Source: Bacteroidales bacterium Bact_20 (GTDB lineage: Bacteria > Bacteroidota > Bacteroidia > Bacteroidales > DTU049). From it: a stretch of DNA of 18,977 nt. Positions 1-6,407 of this stretch are shown here, in pieces. Below the pieces are notes generated by a model. That model was given only the letters and a program-made list of their open reading frames with translations. It was not told the DNA's origin and searched no databases. Numbering within the stretch: the stretch's first letter is position 1; the number at the start of each line of letters is the position of its first letter. The stretch covers positions 1 through 18,977 of the forward strand of contig LUZL01000246.1 in assembly GCA_001603615.1 (NCBI GenBank), read 5' to 3'. Position numbers and translations under genes: made by a program.

Positions 1-335
1 ACACAAGATAATTGTGAAATAGTATTTATTAAGTTGCTATCATTTATCTTAATTACTGAAGAATTGAACCATCTAGACGTATGAACTATTTCACACCCTA
101 GAGCTTTTAAGCTATCTAAATACCAGCTATTTACTGGTAAATCGGTGCTATCAATAGGTATGTTAAATTTAGTTCGTCTCTCTATGGCTCTACTAGAAAG
201 ATATTCCTCTGGATGATCTATAGAGTAATTCGTATTATATTTATTAGTGAAATCTACTCTATAATAAATCTGAGCATCTACAGTAGTAGCTAGCAGAATA
301 GCAACTAGCAAATAAATAATTTTATTCTTTACCAT
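1..335 (-). CDS. S8 (subtilisin-like) serine peptidase, N-terminal part, cut by window edge
   Basis: The reading frame opens with an ATG at 335 and stays open for 111 codons to the window edge, so only the signal peptide and propeptide region are visible. It begins MVKNKIIYLLVAILLATTVD, a secretory signal peptide probably cleaved after DAQ (residue 22). The following stretch contains YSIDHPEEYLSSRAIERR, then FNIPIDSTDLPVN and VHTSRWFNSSV. This pattern (YS..P..FLS.RAI.RR...I.I...DLPVN) is typical of the propeptide of Bacteroidota S8 peptidases, many of which end in a T9SS sorting domain. The catalytic Asp, His and Ser lie outside the window. The start lies inside the end of the upstream lipoprotein gene (14-base overlap), so the two are probably translationally coupled. 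The family call rests on remembered sequence pattern only. Confidence 0.8.
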   Translation of the reverse strand, partial: MVKNKIIYLLVAILLATTVDAQIYYRVDFTNKYNTNYSIDHPEEYLSSRAIERRTKFNIPIDSTDLPVNSWYLDSLKALGCEIVHTSRWFNSSVIKINDSNLINTISQLSC

Positions 336-993
336 AATCTATTAACCTCCATTCGTATTTGACGCCATTTTTAATTTTCCCCGACATATTATCCTCATTT
401 TCCAAATTTACAAATACTTTTTTTATTAAACCTACATTTTTAGCATAAATTTCGTATTTGTAACGATTATACTTTAGATTTATGAAACTATCTTGTAGTA
501 CCTTCACTGTAGAATCAAAGGCTAAATTCGAAATATTAAACGGTTTATTAGCATTTGTATATTTATATTCTTGATAATCTAAAGTATTTAATGCATTACC
601 ATTCCATTTTGCATAATTTTTAACAGGGAAAATTAATTTAATATATCTAATATTTTCTTCTACTCTTTCTATATGTTTATTTGTTTTTACGCTATACCAT
701 ACATTTTTTAGTATCCAGGGGAGAGTATCATTATATTTATACCAGCGTTCAATACGATATGCTTGCCTACCTTCGTTATCAATAAATGAAGATTCTATTA
801 ATTCTTTTATCAAGAAGTAATTAGTATCTGATGTAGCAGAGAAATCATCGAAATAGATAGAATCTACCTCATAAGTAAGATAATATCCTGGCTCAGCTAT
901 ATAATATGAATAACCCACATCTATAACTTCTGCTTCTTTTTGGCAGCTAAATAAATAAGTAATAAAAACTAAAACAAACAGATACTTTTTCAT
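322..993 (-). CDS. Predicted lipoprotein of a Bacteroidota-conserved type, function unknown
   Basis: A 223-residue protein with an N-terminal hydrophobic segment and a lipobox, L14-F15-S16-C17, followed by QKE; it should be lipidated at Cys17 and sit in the cell envelope. The mature part is rich in Tyr, Asn and Lys. It includes GYYLTYEVDSIYFDDF, then RIERW, VEENIRYIKLIFPVKN..WNGNA, and a closing YEIYAKNVGLIKKVFVNLE segment. I recognise this as a pattern seen in uncharacterised Bacteroidota lipoproteins but know no assigned function, and see no catalytic motif. Its ATG overlaps the stop of the MORN-like gene in an ATGA junction (990-993), and its own end overlaps the S8 peptidase start. It is therefore very likely one cistron of a leftward operon encoding secreted or envelope proteins. 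Confidence 0.8.
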   Translation of the reverse strand: MKKYLFVLVFITYLFSCQKEAEVIDVGYSYYIAEPGYYLTYEVDSIYFDDFSATSDTNYFLIKELIESSFIDNEGRQAYRIERWYKYNDTLPWILKNVWYSVKTNKHIERVEENIRYIKLIFPVKNYAKWNGNALNTLDYQEYKYTNANKPFNISNLAFDSTVKVLQDSFINLKYNRYKYEIYAKNVGLIKKVFVNLENEDNMSGKIKNGVKYEWRLIDYGKE

Positions 994-1799
994 CTAAATG
1001 TACCATTAAAAAAATCATTTTCAGATGGTTCTTTGAGGATACCTTTTTTGTATTGATCAATATTTTTAATTATATCATCTTCTATTTTCATTGGATCCTT
1101 GTTTGGTTGATAAACTTTTCTTTCTATTAGCGAACCATAATTATACATCTCAGTCAGAATAATAACACCATTTTCGTCATACATTATCCAAAGACTATCA
1201 CGCAGACCATCGCGATATTTACCTATTTCGTATATCTGTCCGTTAGAGTAGAAATATTTTGTAAGACCTTGAATAGTGTCATTTTTGTAGTTAGTAATTA
1301 TTCTGGGGTTTTTAGTAGGGTAGAAAAGTTTATATCCACCATTTTTCTTACCATTTAAGTAATTAGCAATTTGTAAAGTATCTCCATTAGGAAAAAAGTC
1401 GTAACAAACGCCGTTTAGTGATCCATTTTTATAGTTTTCTATAGCTATGATGTGATCTAAACCATCATAATAAATCCATTTGCCTTCCTTTTTTTTATCA
1501 TAATAAATACCCTCAGCATATTTTTTACCATTTGGATAATAATGAATAGCGTATGCCTTTTTACCATTATCACTGAAACTCATCTTAGTTTTTATATTCT
1601 TATCTGGATAGAAATAAGTAAATTCACCTATAGGTGTGCCATGATAGAAACGACCTTTATAAAAGAGTTTACCATCTTTGTATTTCTCCCAATAGCCATG
1701 AGGTAAACCATTTAAATCTTTTTGATTGATAGTATCATTTTGAGAAAATAATGTAACCGTAACAAATATAAAAATAAAAATAAAAATATTAGATTTCAT
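990..1799 (-). CDS. Secreted MORN-like repeat protein (YwqK antitoxin-like family)
   Basis: A 269-residue protein with an N-terminal signal peptide (MKSNIFIFIFIFVTVTLFSQ). From about residue 30 to 225 it is a chain of roughly 22-24-residue repeats of the form G.W..Y..GK....G.Y..G...G....YY.NG, for example LPHGYWEKYKDGKLFYKGRF and KKEGKWIYYDG. Such MORN-like repeats build elongated beta-sheet scaffolds. Automated annotation often names them 'toxin-antitoxin system YwqK family antitoxin', but no toxin partner is seen here, and a signal peptide argues against a cytoplasmic antitoxin role. The C-terminal 40 residues are charged and leave the repeat pattern. The start overlaps the HAD stop and the end overlaps the lipoprotein start, both as ATGA, indicating coupled translation. 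The molecular role is unknown; a binding or scaffold function at the envelope is an inference. Confidence 0.85.
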   Translation of the reverse strand: MKSNIFIFIFIFVTVTLFSQNDTINQKDLNGLPHGYWEKYKDGKLFYKGRFYHGTPIGEFTYFYPDKNIKTKMSFSDNGKKAYAIHYYPNGKKYAEGIYYDKKKEGKWIYYDGLDHIIAIENYKNGSLNGVCYDFFPNGDTLQIANYLNGKKNGGYKLFYPTKNPRIITNYKNDTIQGLTKYFYSNGQIYEIGKYRDGLRDSLWIMYDENGVIILTEMYNYGSLIERKVYQPNKDPMKIEDDIIKNIDQYKKGILKEPSENDFFNGTFR

Positions 1800-2392
1800 A
1801 AATGTAAGTTTTGATAATATTGTTGAATTTCTAATGCAAAATCATATAAAGACTGAAATACCAGATCTACATCTACTAGTGTTAGCTCCTCTTCTTCTAG
1901 ATCACCTATATAAATTTTTCTAATTCCCAATTTCTGAGCAAAATCCATATCTACTTTGCTATCACCTACCATCATACTATGTGAAAAATTTATCATAGGG
2001 AAATCTTCTTTGGCTTTCAAAGCCATACCAGGATTGGGTTTTCTAAATAAAGAATTTGAGTTAGATAAATCTGGGCAATAATATATAGCATCTATGCGGC
2101 CACCAGCTTTTAAGATTTCCTCTATCATAAATTTATGTATCTCTTTTAAATCATTCTCAGTCATTACCCCCTTGCCAATACCTTGCTGATTGGTTACTAT
2201 AATAATTTTGTTAAAATATTTTGCTAAAATACCTAAAGCCTCTTTTACATTTGGTAAAAATTCAAATTCATCTACTAGCTTTATATAATCACCTATTTTA
2301 CGTTTATTTAATACACCATCTCTATCAAGAAATAGAGTCCAATTCTGATGGATTGTCCAGTTTTTTAGTATATTTTGATTATATAAAGACAT
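1796..2392 (-). CDS. HAD-IIIA family phosphatase, GmhB/HisB-N-like
   Basis: A 198-residue cytosolic HAD phosphatase. Motif I is LFLDRDGVLN with nucleophile Asp23 and general acid/base Asp25. Motif II is VTNQQGI (Thr67). Motif III is Lys118 in FRKPNPGM. Motif IV is MVGDSKVDMDFA (Asp144, Asp148), which binds magnesium. This set matches the D,D-heptose 1,7-bisphosphate phosphatase/histidinol-phosphatase group. The loop before motif III, where GmhB normally carries a Cys/His zinc site, reads YYCPDLSNSNSLFRKP with only one cysteine, so the zinc site is absent and the substrate cannot be assigned. It is the first cistron of the leftward operon; the next gene starts within its stop codon. A 29-residue-spaced ATG (2392) is the only plausible start, placing motif I close to the N-terminus as usual. 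Heptose or other sugar-phosphate hydrolysis is possible but unproven. Confidence 0.88.
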   Translation of the reverse strand: MSLYNQNILKNWTIHQNWTLFLDRDGVLNKRKIGDYIKLVDEFEFLPNVKEALGILAKYFNKIIIVTNQQGIGKGVMTENDLKEIHKFMIEEILKAGGRIDAIYYCPDLSNSNSLFRKPNPGMALKAKEDFPMINFSHSMMVGDSKVDMDFAQKLGIRKIYIGDLEEEELTLVDVDLVFQSLYDFALEIQQYYQNLHL

Positions 2393-2429
2393 TTTTTTAT
2401 TTAAAAGTAAATCTAATAAACATAAAGTA

Positions 2430-2437
2430 CAAATATA
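2430..2437 (-). promoter_or_regulatory. Candidate -7 box for the HAD/MORN/lipoprotein/S8 operon
   Basis: On the minus strand this reads TATATTTG, matching the Bacteroidota -7 consensus TAnnTTTG, about 38 bases upstream of the ATG at 2392. No TTG-type -33 element is visible at the right distance, so this is a weak call in AT-rich DNA. Confidence 0.35.
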
Positions 2438-2668
2438 AGAAAAATATTAAAAATGAATTATTAAAAAATGGATATTTACATATCTAAAAATAATAAATAT
2501 ATTAGTGAAACCAATCCTATAATATTTTGTTCTGCAATTCAGGTAGATGATAGAATATAAAAGTAAGAACTCTTTTGATTTTTTATAATTTTCATTAAAT
2601 CTGAAATAATGCTATGATATATGATATCTCTCATTTAACATCTGGAGTTTAATTTTTGAGGATAAGTA

Positions 2669-2713
2669 ATGAAAACAATAATCAGAATATTAAATTTATT
2701 AAGCAATAATTAA
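2669..2713 (+). other. Possible 14-residue leader-like ORF upstream of a terminator
   Basis: ATG at 2669 opens MKTIIRILNLLSNN and stops at 2711-2713. GAGG at 2658-2661 precedes the ATG by seven bases, and a strong hairpin follows 17 bases after the stop. Three Ile and three Leu codons resemble an attenuation leader peptide, but no plus-strand gene follows, and such a short ORF is expected by chance in AT-rich DNA. Reported only because of its position before the hairpin. Confidence 0.15.
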
Positions 2714-2730
2714 AATAATTTAATAAAGGA

Positions 2731-2760
2731 ATAAAGAAGCCACAATTGTGGCTTCTTTAT
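2731..2760. terminator. Perfect 30-base palindrome, rho-independent terminator
   Basis: Arms of 13 bases (core AGAAGCCAC / GTGGCTTCT) flank a self-complementary AATT centre, so the whole 30 bases form a perfect palindrome. On the plus strand it runs into a T-rich stretch (TTTATTTTATCTTT), which makes it a good plus-strand terminator. On the minus strand the tail is less T-rich but it could still stop leftward transcription from the transposase gene, which ends at 2843. Confidence 0.75.
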
Positions 2761-2821
2761 TTTATCTTTAAAATGCCAAAGAGTAATCGTAAGAAGGGTA
2801 AGAAATAGTAACAATTTATAT

Positions 2822-2839
2822 TGTTTAACTTTTAGTGTT
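2822..2839. repeat. Candidate left inverted repeat of the transposase element
   Basis: tgtttaacttttagtgtt here matches, in inverted orientation, 3868-3885 at 16 of 18 positions. With TAACAA (2809-2814) placed the same distance outside as its counterpart at 3893-3898, it looks like a degenerate terminal inverted repeat. All-AT composition raises the chance of coincidence. Confidence 0.4.
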
Positions 2840-2842
2840 ATC

Positions 2843-3832
2843 TTAATATTTTAGTTTCATCAACCTCCAATACCTCACCCATGCCCACCTATCGTGAGAT
2901 GACAAATTCAATAGTCGCCCTACATCAGATACAACGTCATCTTTCAGATACTTATTCATAATCACAAACCATATTAGATAGTTCTGCAGATACTTCGTGG
3001 CTACTCCTCTGAATTTACTCATCCAAATGTGTAAACCCTTAATCTTTTTCTCTGCTACTTGTGTGCTATATACTGCTAATCCCTTTGTTTGTTTTCTTAC
3101 TAGTACCTTTTTTGTTGGTGTTTCTATTACTGCCTTTTTAAACTCCTCATTTGGCTTGATACATATCAAATTCATCTCAGTAGCTCTCTTTTTCAATTCG
3201 TCTTTTATCTGTTCGTTTTGTACTCTTTTTTCACCAGTGTGTTTGAAAAGTAAATTACCTTCTCTGTCAGTCATCACCAGCACTGCTACATTTGGATGTA
3301 CTACTTTCATTGCTTGCTCTTTTTCTTCTAGACTTTTGAATCTTCGTCCTTTCTCAGAATACTCCATTAATAGCTCATCAGCCTCGATGATACCAGAAAA
3401 ACTAATTCCTCCTTCTAATCCTTGTATGGCAGACAAGATCTTATGTCTCCATCTGAAACTCGTTGGCAAGCTGATACCTACTTCTTTAGCACAAGCTCTT
3501 AGGCTCTTGCCCTCTAGCATACATTTTAAATAATCCATAATAAGATAGTACTTATGAGAATAGTAAACAAAAGATTTAGCAGTCTCTCTGAATTGATATT
3601 TGCAATTTTTACATTTATAGACTTGTCTGCCATTACGAACACCTGCTTTGGTTACATGCTCACATTTACATCTAGGACAAATGGGAGCTGTTGTTAGAAT
3701 CTTGATTCTCTGATAATCTAATGCTGTCAATCTATTATCAGTGAGGAATTCGTAGAGATTGTCTAGGAATTCGCGTTTACCCTCTTTGGTGAGAGCCAGC
3801 ATTTCTGCAATGATTTCGGATGAATATTCCAT
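2843..3832 (-). CDS. IS1595-like transposase with N-terminal zinc ribbon; catalytic set possibly incomplete
   Basis: A 329-residue protein. Residues 1-50 are a helical N-terminus; residues 52-77 form a zinc ribbon (C52-P-R-C55 ... C74-K-N-C77). Residues about 106-135 contain a helix-turn-helix-like GKSLRACAKEVGIS segment, and from about 145 an ISXO2/IS1595-type transposase domain follows. Asp152 in IIEADELLMEYSEKG is the likely first catalytic acid. The C-terminal FRGVATKYLQNYLIWF is characteristic of the family. However, the place where family members show a C-S-D-G-type motif reads ICIKPNEEFKKA, so the second catalytic Asp appears missing, and the usual N..H segment before FRGVATKYL reads AEKKIKGLH. 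The protein is full length and uninterrupted. It may be a divergent active subgroup, an inactivated copy or a domesticated protein. The family call is sure; activity is not. Confidence 0.85.
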   Translation of the reverse strand: MEYSSEIIAEMLALTKEGKREFLDNLYEFLTDNRLTALDYQRIKILTTAPICPRCKCEHVTKAGVRNGRQVYKCKNCKYQFRETAKSFVYYSHKYYLIMDYLKCMLEGKSLRACAKEVGISLPTSFRWRHKILSAIQGLEGGISFSGIIEADELLMEYSEKGRRFKSLEEKEQAMKVVHPNVAVLVMTDREGNLLFKHTGEKRVQNEQIKDELKKRATEMNLICIKPNEEFKKAVIETPTKKVLVRKQTKGLAVYSTQVAEKKIKGLHIWMSKFRGVATKYLQNYLIWFVIMNKYLKDDVVSDVGRLLNLSSHDRWAWVRYWRLMKLKY

Positions 3833-3847
3833 AAAATTTATTTTTTA

Positions 3848-3855
3848 CAAAAATA
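3848..3855 (-). promoter_or_regulatory. Candidate -7 box for the transposase gene
   Basis: Minus strand reads TATTTTTG (TAnnTTTG form), 15 bases upstream of the ATG at 3832. No -33 element was identified; low confidence in this AT-rich stretch. Confidence 0.25.
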
Positions 3856-3867
3856 ATAAAATTATTA

Positions 3868-3885
3868 AATACTAAAACTTAAACA
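3868..3885. repeat. Candidate right inverted repeat of the transposase element
   Basis: Its reverse complement, tgtttaagttttagtatt, matches 2822-2839 at 16 of 18 positions with no gaps. It lies 36-53 bases upstream of the transposase ATG. Confidence 0.4.
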
Positions 3886-3902
3886 TTTATGTTTGTTATA
3901 GA

Positions 3903-3939
3903 GGGGATAAAATTTTTAAAAAAATTTTATCCCCTTTTT
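3903..3939 (+). terminator. Strong hairpin with T-tract, plus-strand terminator
   Basis: GGGGATAAAATTTT (3903-3916) pairs perfectly with AAAATTTTATCCCC (3921-3934) around a four-base loop and is followed by TTTTT. This is a textbook terminator for plus-strand transcription. On the minus strand no T-tract follows, so it is a weaker fit for ending the propeller-protein gene whose stop is at 4023, although that is the only gene transcribed towards it. No plus-strand gene lies upstream that would need it. Confidence 0.65.
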
Positions 3940-4022
3940 AATATTCACTTTTTAATATCTCTATGATTTTAAAATACTAATTCATTATCGAGCATATTCC
4001 CTTAATAATCTTTAAGATAAAA

Positions 4023-5711
4023 TTATTTAGTAATCTCAATCACACTACTTATATTTTCCTTTTGCGTATGTGCATTTAAGAAGTATATCCCAGTCTCTAA
4101 ATTACTCACATCTAATGACCATTCTGATTCAGAGCTGGGATTTAATTTTAGTGTAGAATATACTTTTTCACCATAAATATTATAAATTTCTACTGATAAA
4201 TTATTTATTACTGTATTATTATTAATTATTTTTATTATAAATTTCCCATCTGAAGGATTTGGATATGTTAAAATGTATGGTTTATAAGCATCAAATTCAC
4301 TAATTGAAACTGCTTTTGATAATTTTGCTAGAAAAGCATTACTACCACTAGAAGAATTATTTATACTATAGGGACCAAAAGATACAATACCAGTAGCAAT
4401 ACTGCCTGTAACGTAAACATCATCATTAATATCTGTAACCAAGTCGTAGCTTATTTCTGGACCAGAAATACCTACTCTATCCGCCCATTTAACGGTGCCA
4501 ATAGAATCATATTGTACGATAAATAAATCATTAGTCCCAGCACTTGGTAAAGTAGTTGACCCAAAAGTTATTGATGGACTACCATAAAAACCGCTAACCC
4601 ATACATTCCCTTTTTTATCTATAGAAACGCCTTTTCCCTCATCCCAATCACTACCACCTGCACTTCTTGCCCATTTAACATCCCCATATTGATTAAATTT
4701 AGCAATGAAAAAATCATTACCACCCATATTAGTTAATGTATTTGTGCCTAATGTGATAGTATTACTACTAAAAAAACCTGTAATGTATACATTGTTACTA
4801 TCATCAGTAGCGATACTATTATTAGTCAATTCATCCACACTAGTTCCTCCAATGTTATTTGCCCAAATAATATTCCCTAAGCTATCACATTTTACTATAA
4901 AAATATCAGACATTGATGTTGATAAATTATTTAAAGTAAAGGATCCAAAAGTTATAGAATTACTCATATACGTACCAGTTAGAAATATATTGGCATTTTT
5001 ATCTGTTGTTACACCATAACCTTCGTCATGATCATATTTACCAAAACTTTTTGCCCACATTACTGTCCCTAAACTATCGTATTTAACTAAAAAAATATCA
5101 TAACCACCATTATTTGTCAAAGTATATGATCCAAAAGTAATAGTATTACCCCAATATCTACCAGTAATACATACATAGCTATTATTATAAGTTGCCACGC
5201 TATTCCCATAAACAATAGAAGCTCCATCTGCACTCCTTACCCATATTACATTACCATTCGTATCATATTTTACTAAAAATATATCTGCGGAGCCATCTGT
5301 ATTAGAATTTGTTAAAATGTTTGCACCAAACGTAATACTATTGCTCCTAAAATAACCAGTAATATAAACATTACCACTATTATCGGTAGCTATGCTATAG
5401 CTCACATCTTCATCAGTGCCACCTGCACTTCTTGCCCAAATTACGTTGCCATTGCTATCATATTTAACAACAAAAATATCTGCATTTCCAGCATTAAATA
5501 AAGTAATATTACCGAATGAAATAGTACTACTTTTGAAATAACCTGTAATGTATACATTGCCATTTTTGTCTGTAGCTACGCTATAGCTTACGTCATCACC
5601 AGTTTGTCCAGCACTTATTGCCCATAACCAGTTTTGTGCATAACTCGGTATTGCTATAAATAATTGGCAAATTAAAAAAATGCCAAAGAATAAATTATAA
5701 TTTTTTTTCAT
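4023..5711 (-). CDS. Secreted SBBP-repeat beta-propeller protein with T9SS type A sorting domain
   Basis: A 562-residue protein. The signal peptide is cleaved after SYAQ (about residue 26). Seven SBBP-type repeats of about 60 residues follow, each with a core like D.SYS.ATD..GNVY.TGYF.S..I.FG and a closing D.F.VKYD..GNV.W...GG. Repeats three and seven are the most degenerate. Seven blades fit a complete beta-propeller. Residues about 480-562 form a T9SS sorting domain (YPNPSDGKFIIKI, VEIYNIYGEKVYS, LDVSNLETGIYFL, ending VIEITK). The protein is therefore expected to cross the outer membrane through the type IX system and be released or anchored at the surface. It appears monocistronic, with 324 bases upstream and 190 downstream. 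Ligand and role are unknown; similar proteins are often very numerous in Bacteroidota and are thought to be adhesins or binding scaffolds. Confidence 0.92.
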   Translation of the reverse strand: MKKNYNLFFGIFLICQLFIAIPSYAQNWLWAISAGQTGDDVSYSVATDKNGNVYITGYFKSSTISFGNITLFNAGNADIFVVKYDSNGNVIWARSAGGTDEDVSYSIATDNSGNVYITGYFRSNSITFGANILTNSNTDGSADIFLVKYDTNGNVIWVRSADGASIVYGNSVATYNNSYVCITGRYWGNTITFGSYTLTNNGGYDIFLVKYDSLGTVMWAKSFGKYDHDEGYGVTTDKNANIFLTGTYMSNSITFGSFTLNNLSTSMSDIFIVKCDSLGNIIWANNIGGTSVDELTNNSIATDDSNNVYITGFFSSNTITLGTNTLTNMGGNDFFIAKFNQYGDVKWARSAGGSDWDEGKGVSIDKKGNVWVSGFYGSPSITFGSTTLPSAGTNDLFIVQYDSIGTVKWADRVGISGPEISYDLVTDINDDVYVTGSIATGIVSFGPYSINNSSSGSNAFLAKLSKAVSISEFDAYKPYILTYPNPSDGKFIIKIINNNTVINNLSVEIYNIYGEKVYSTLKLNPSSESEWSLDVSNLETGIYFLNAHTQKENISSVIEITK

Positions 5712-6035
5712 AATATTGTGTTTTTGTGGTTTATAGCAATCTTTTTTTTACTTCATCTATTGCATTATAAATTAAATAACATTATTAATTTCTAATTAAT
5801 ATGTCATTTTAATCTAATTATATCTATTTATATTGATTAATAAAATTATTTTACTAATATATAAACAAAATTATAAAATTTTTATAAAATATAAAAATAT
5901 TTTTTTAGATATTAAATATTTTTAAAATTTGAATATTTTATCTTCAATCTTTTTAGAGTTAGCACAAAAAAAATAAGGTAATATTTACCTTATTTTTTTA
6001 TTCATTAATGACAGATTAGTTTTATAAATTGTCAA
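5712..6035. other. 324-base AT-rich intergenic region
   Basis: No gene is seen. It contains the thioredoxin terminator at 5967-5999 and an extremely AT-rich middle (about 5820-5940). A minus-strand TAATTTTG at 5873-5866 has the form of a -7 box for the propeller gene but lies about 155 bases from its ATG and lacks a -33 partner. Confidence 0.6.
5967..5999. terminator. Rho-independent terminator, bidirectional, after the thioredoxin pair
   Basis: A 15-base-pair stem, A7 plus TAAGGTAA (5967-5981) pairing with TTACCTTA plus T7 (5985-5999), closes on a three-base loop. The A-tract and T-tract make it functional in both directions. It lies 37 bases past the stop of the minus-strand thioredoxin gene at 6036, which it most likely terminates. 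Confidence 0.75.
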
Positions 6036-6395
6036 TTATTTTTCGACTTTTAAAACATCTTTAATTATTTCTTCTAGATTATTTTTAGGTAAAGCACCTA
6101 CTGCCATACGTGGTTGCTCATCTAGTGGAATAAATAATAAACTAGGAATACTTTGAATGCCAAAAGCATAAGAAAGCTCTTGTTCTTCTTCAGTATTAAT
6201 TTTATAAATCTGTATTTTGCCATTGTACTCTGCATCTATTTCTTCTAAAATAGGTGCAAGCATTTTACAAGGTGAGCACCAATCTGCATAGAAATCTATT
6301 ATGGCAGGTTTATCACCTTTATATGTCCACTCTGTATTGTTTACGTAATCAAAAACTTTTTCTTTGAAAGTTTCTGCTGTCAAATGTTCAATCAT
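6036..6395 (-). CDS. Thioredoxin, cytosolic, CSPC active site
   Basis: A 119-residue thioredoxin with no signal peptide. The active site is DFYADWC40-S-P-C43-K, and the cis-proline loop is SIPSLLFIP (Pro84). It carries the N-terminal extension EHLTAETFKEKVFDY..N..W.YKGDKPA typical of Bacteroidota thioredoxins. It should reduce protein disulfides in the cytoplasm using thioredoxin reductase, which is not in this window. CSPC replaces the canonical CGPC; the residue between the cysteines tunes the redox potential. The ATG at 6395 is 12 bases after the stop of the exported paralogue (6408), so the two are likely co-transcribed. The two proteins align along their whole thioredoxin domains and are clearly duplicates. 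Confidence 0.93.
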   Translation of the reverse strand: MIEHLTAETFKEKVFDYVNNTEWTYKGDKPAIIDFYADWCSPCKMLAPILEEIDAEYNGKIQIYKINTEEEQELSYAFGIQSIPSLLFIPLDEQPRMAVGALPKNNLEEIIKDVLKVEK

Positions 6396-6407
6396 ATTTT
6401 TTTGAAT

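Larger units (their letters stand above)
2393..2842. other. 450-base intergenic region with terminator hairpin and possible short plus-strand unit
   Basis: No convincing gene of normal size. The right part (2801-2842) may be the left end of the transposase element. The middle holds a 14-codon plus-strand ORF (2669-2713) followed by a perfect palindrome (2731-2760). The left part (about 2440-2640) is AT-rich and shows nothing I can name. Confidence 0.6.
2809..3898 (-). mobile_element. Possible IS1595-family insertion element (boundaries tentative)
   Basis: A single transposase gene is bracketed by an imperfect inverted repeat. Taking the outermost matching bases TAACAA at each side gives limits 2809 and 3898. 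No target-site duplication is apparent: the eight bases outside the left limit (agaaatag) do not match those outside the right (tagagggg). The gene also looks richer in G+C than its neighbours in places (26 of 60 bases at 3421-3480 against 16 of 60 at 4681-4740), in keeping with acquisition. Confidence 0.4.

Noticed and set aside
990..1799. Toxin-antitoxin system based on the YwqK-like name
   Set aside because: The protein is secreted and repeat-built, and no toxin gene is adjacent; the name is a poor guide to function.
2221..2487. 88-residue plus-strand ORF over the HAD gene start
   Set aside because: Mostly antisense to the HAD coding region; composition is that of AT-rich random sequence.
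2997..3533. 178-residue plus-strand ORF inside the transposase gene
   Set aside because: Antisense shadow of the transposase frame; no family pattern, and the minus-strand frame has clear domains.
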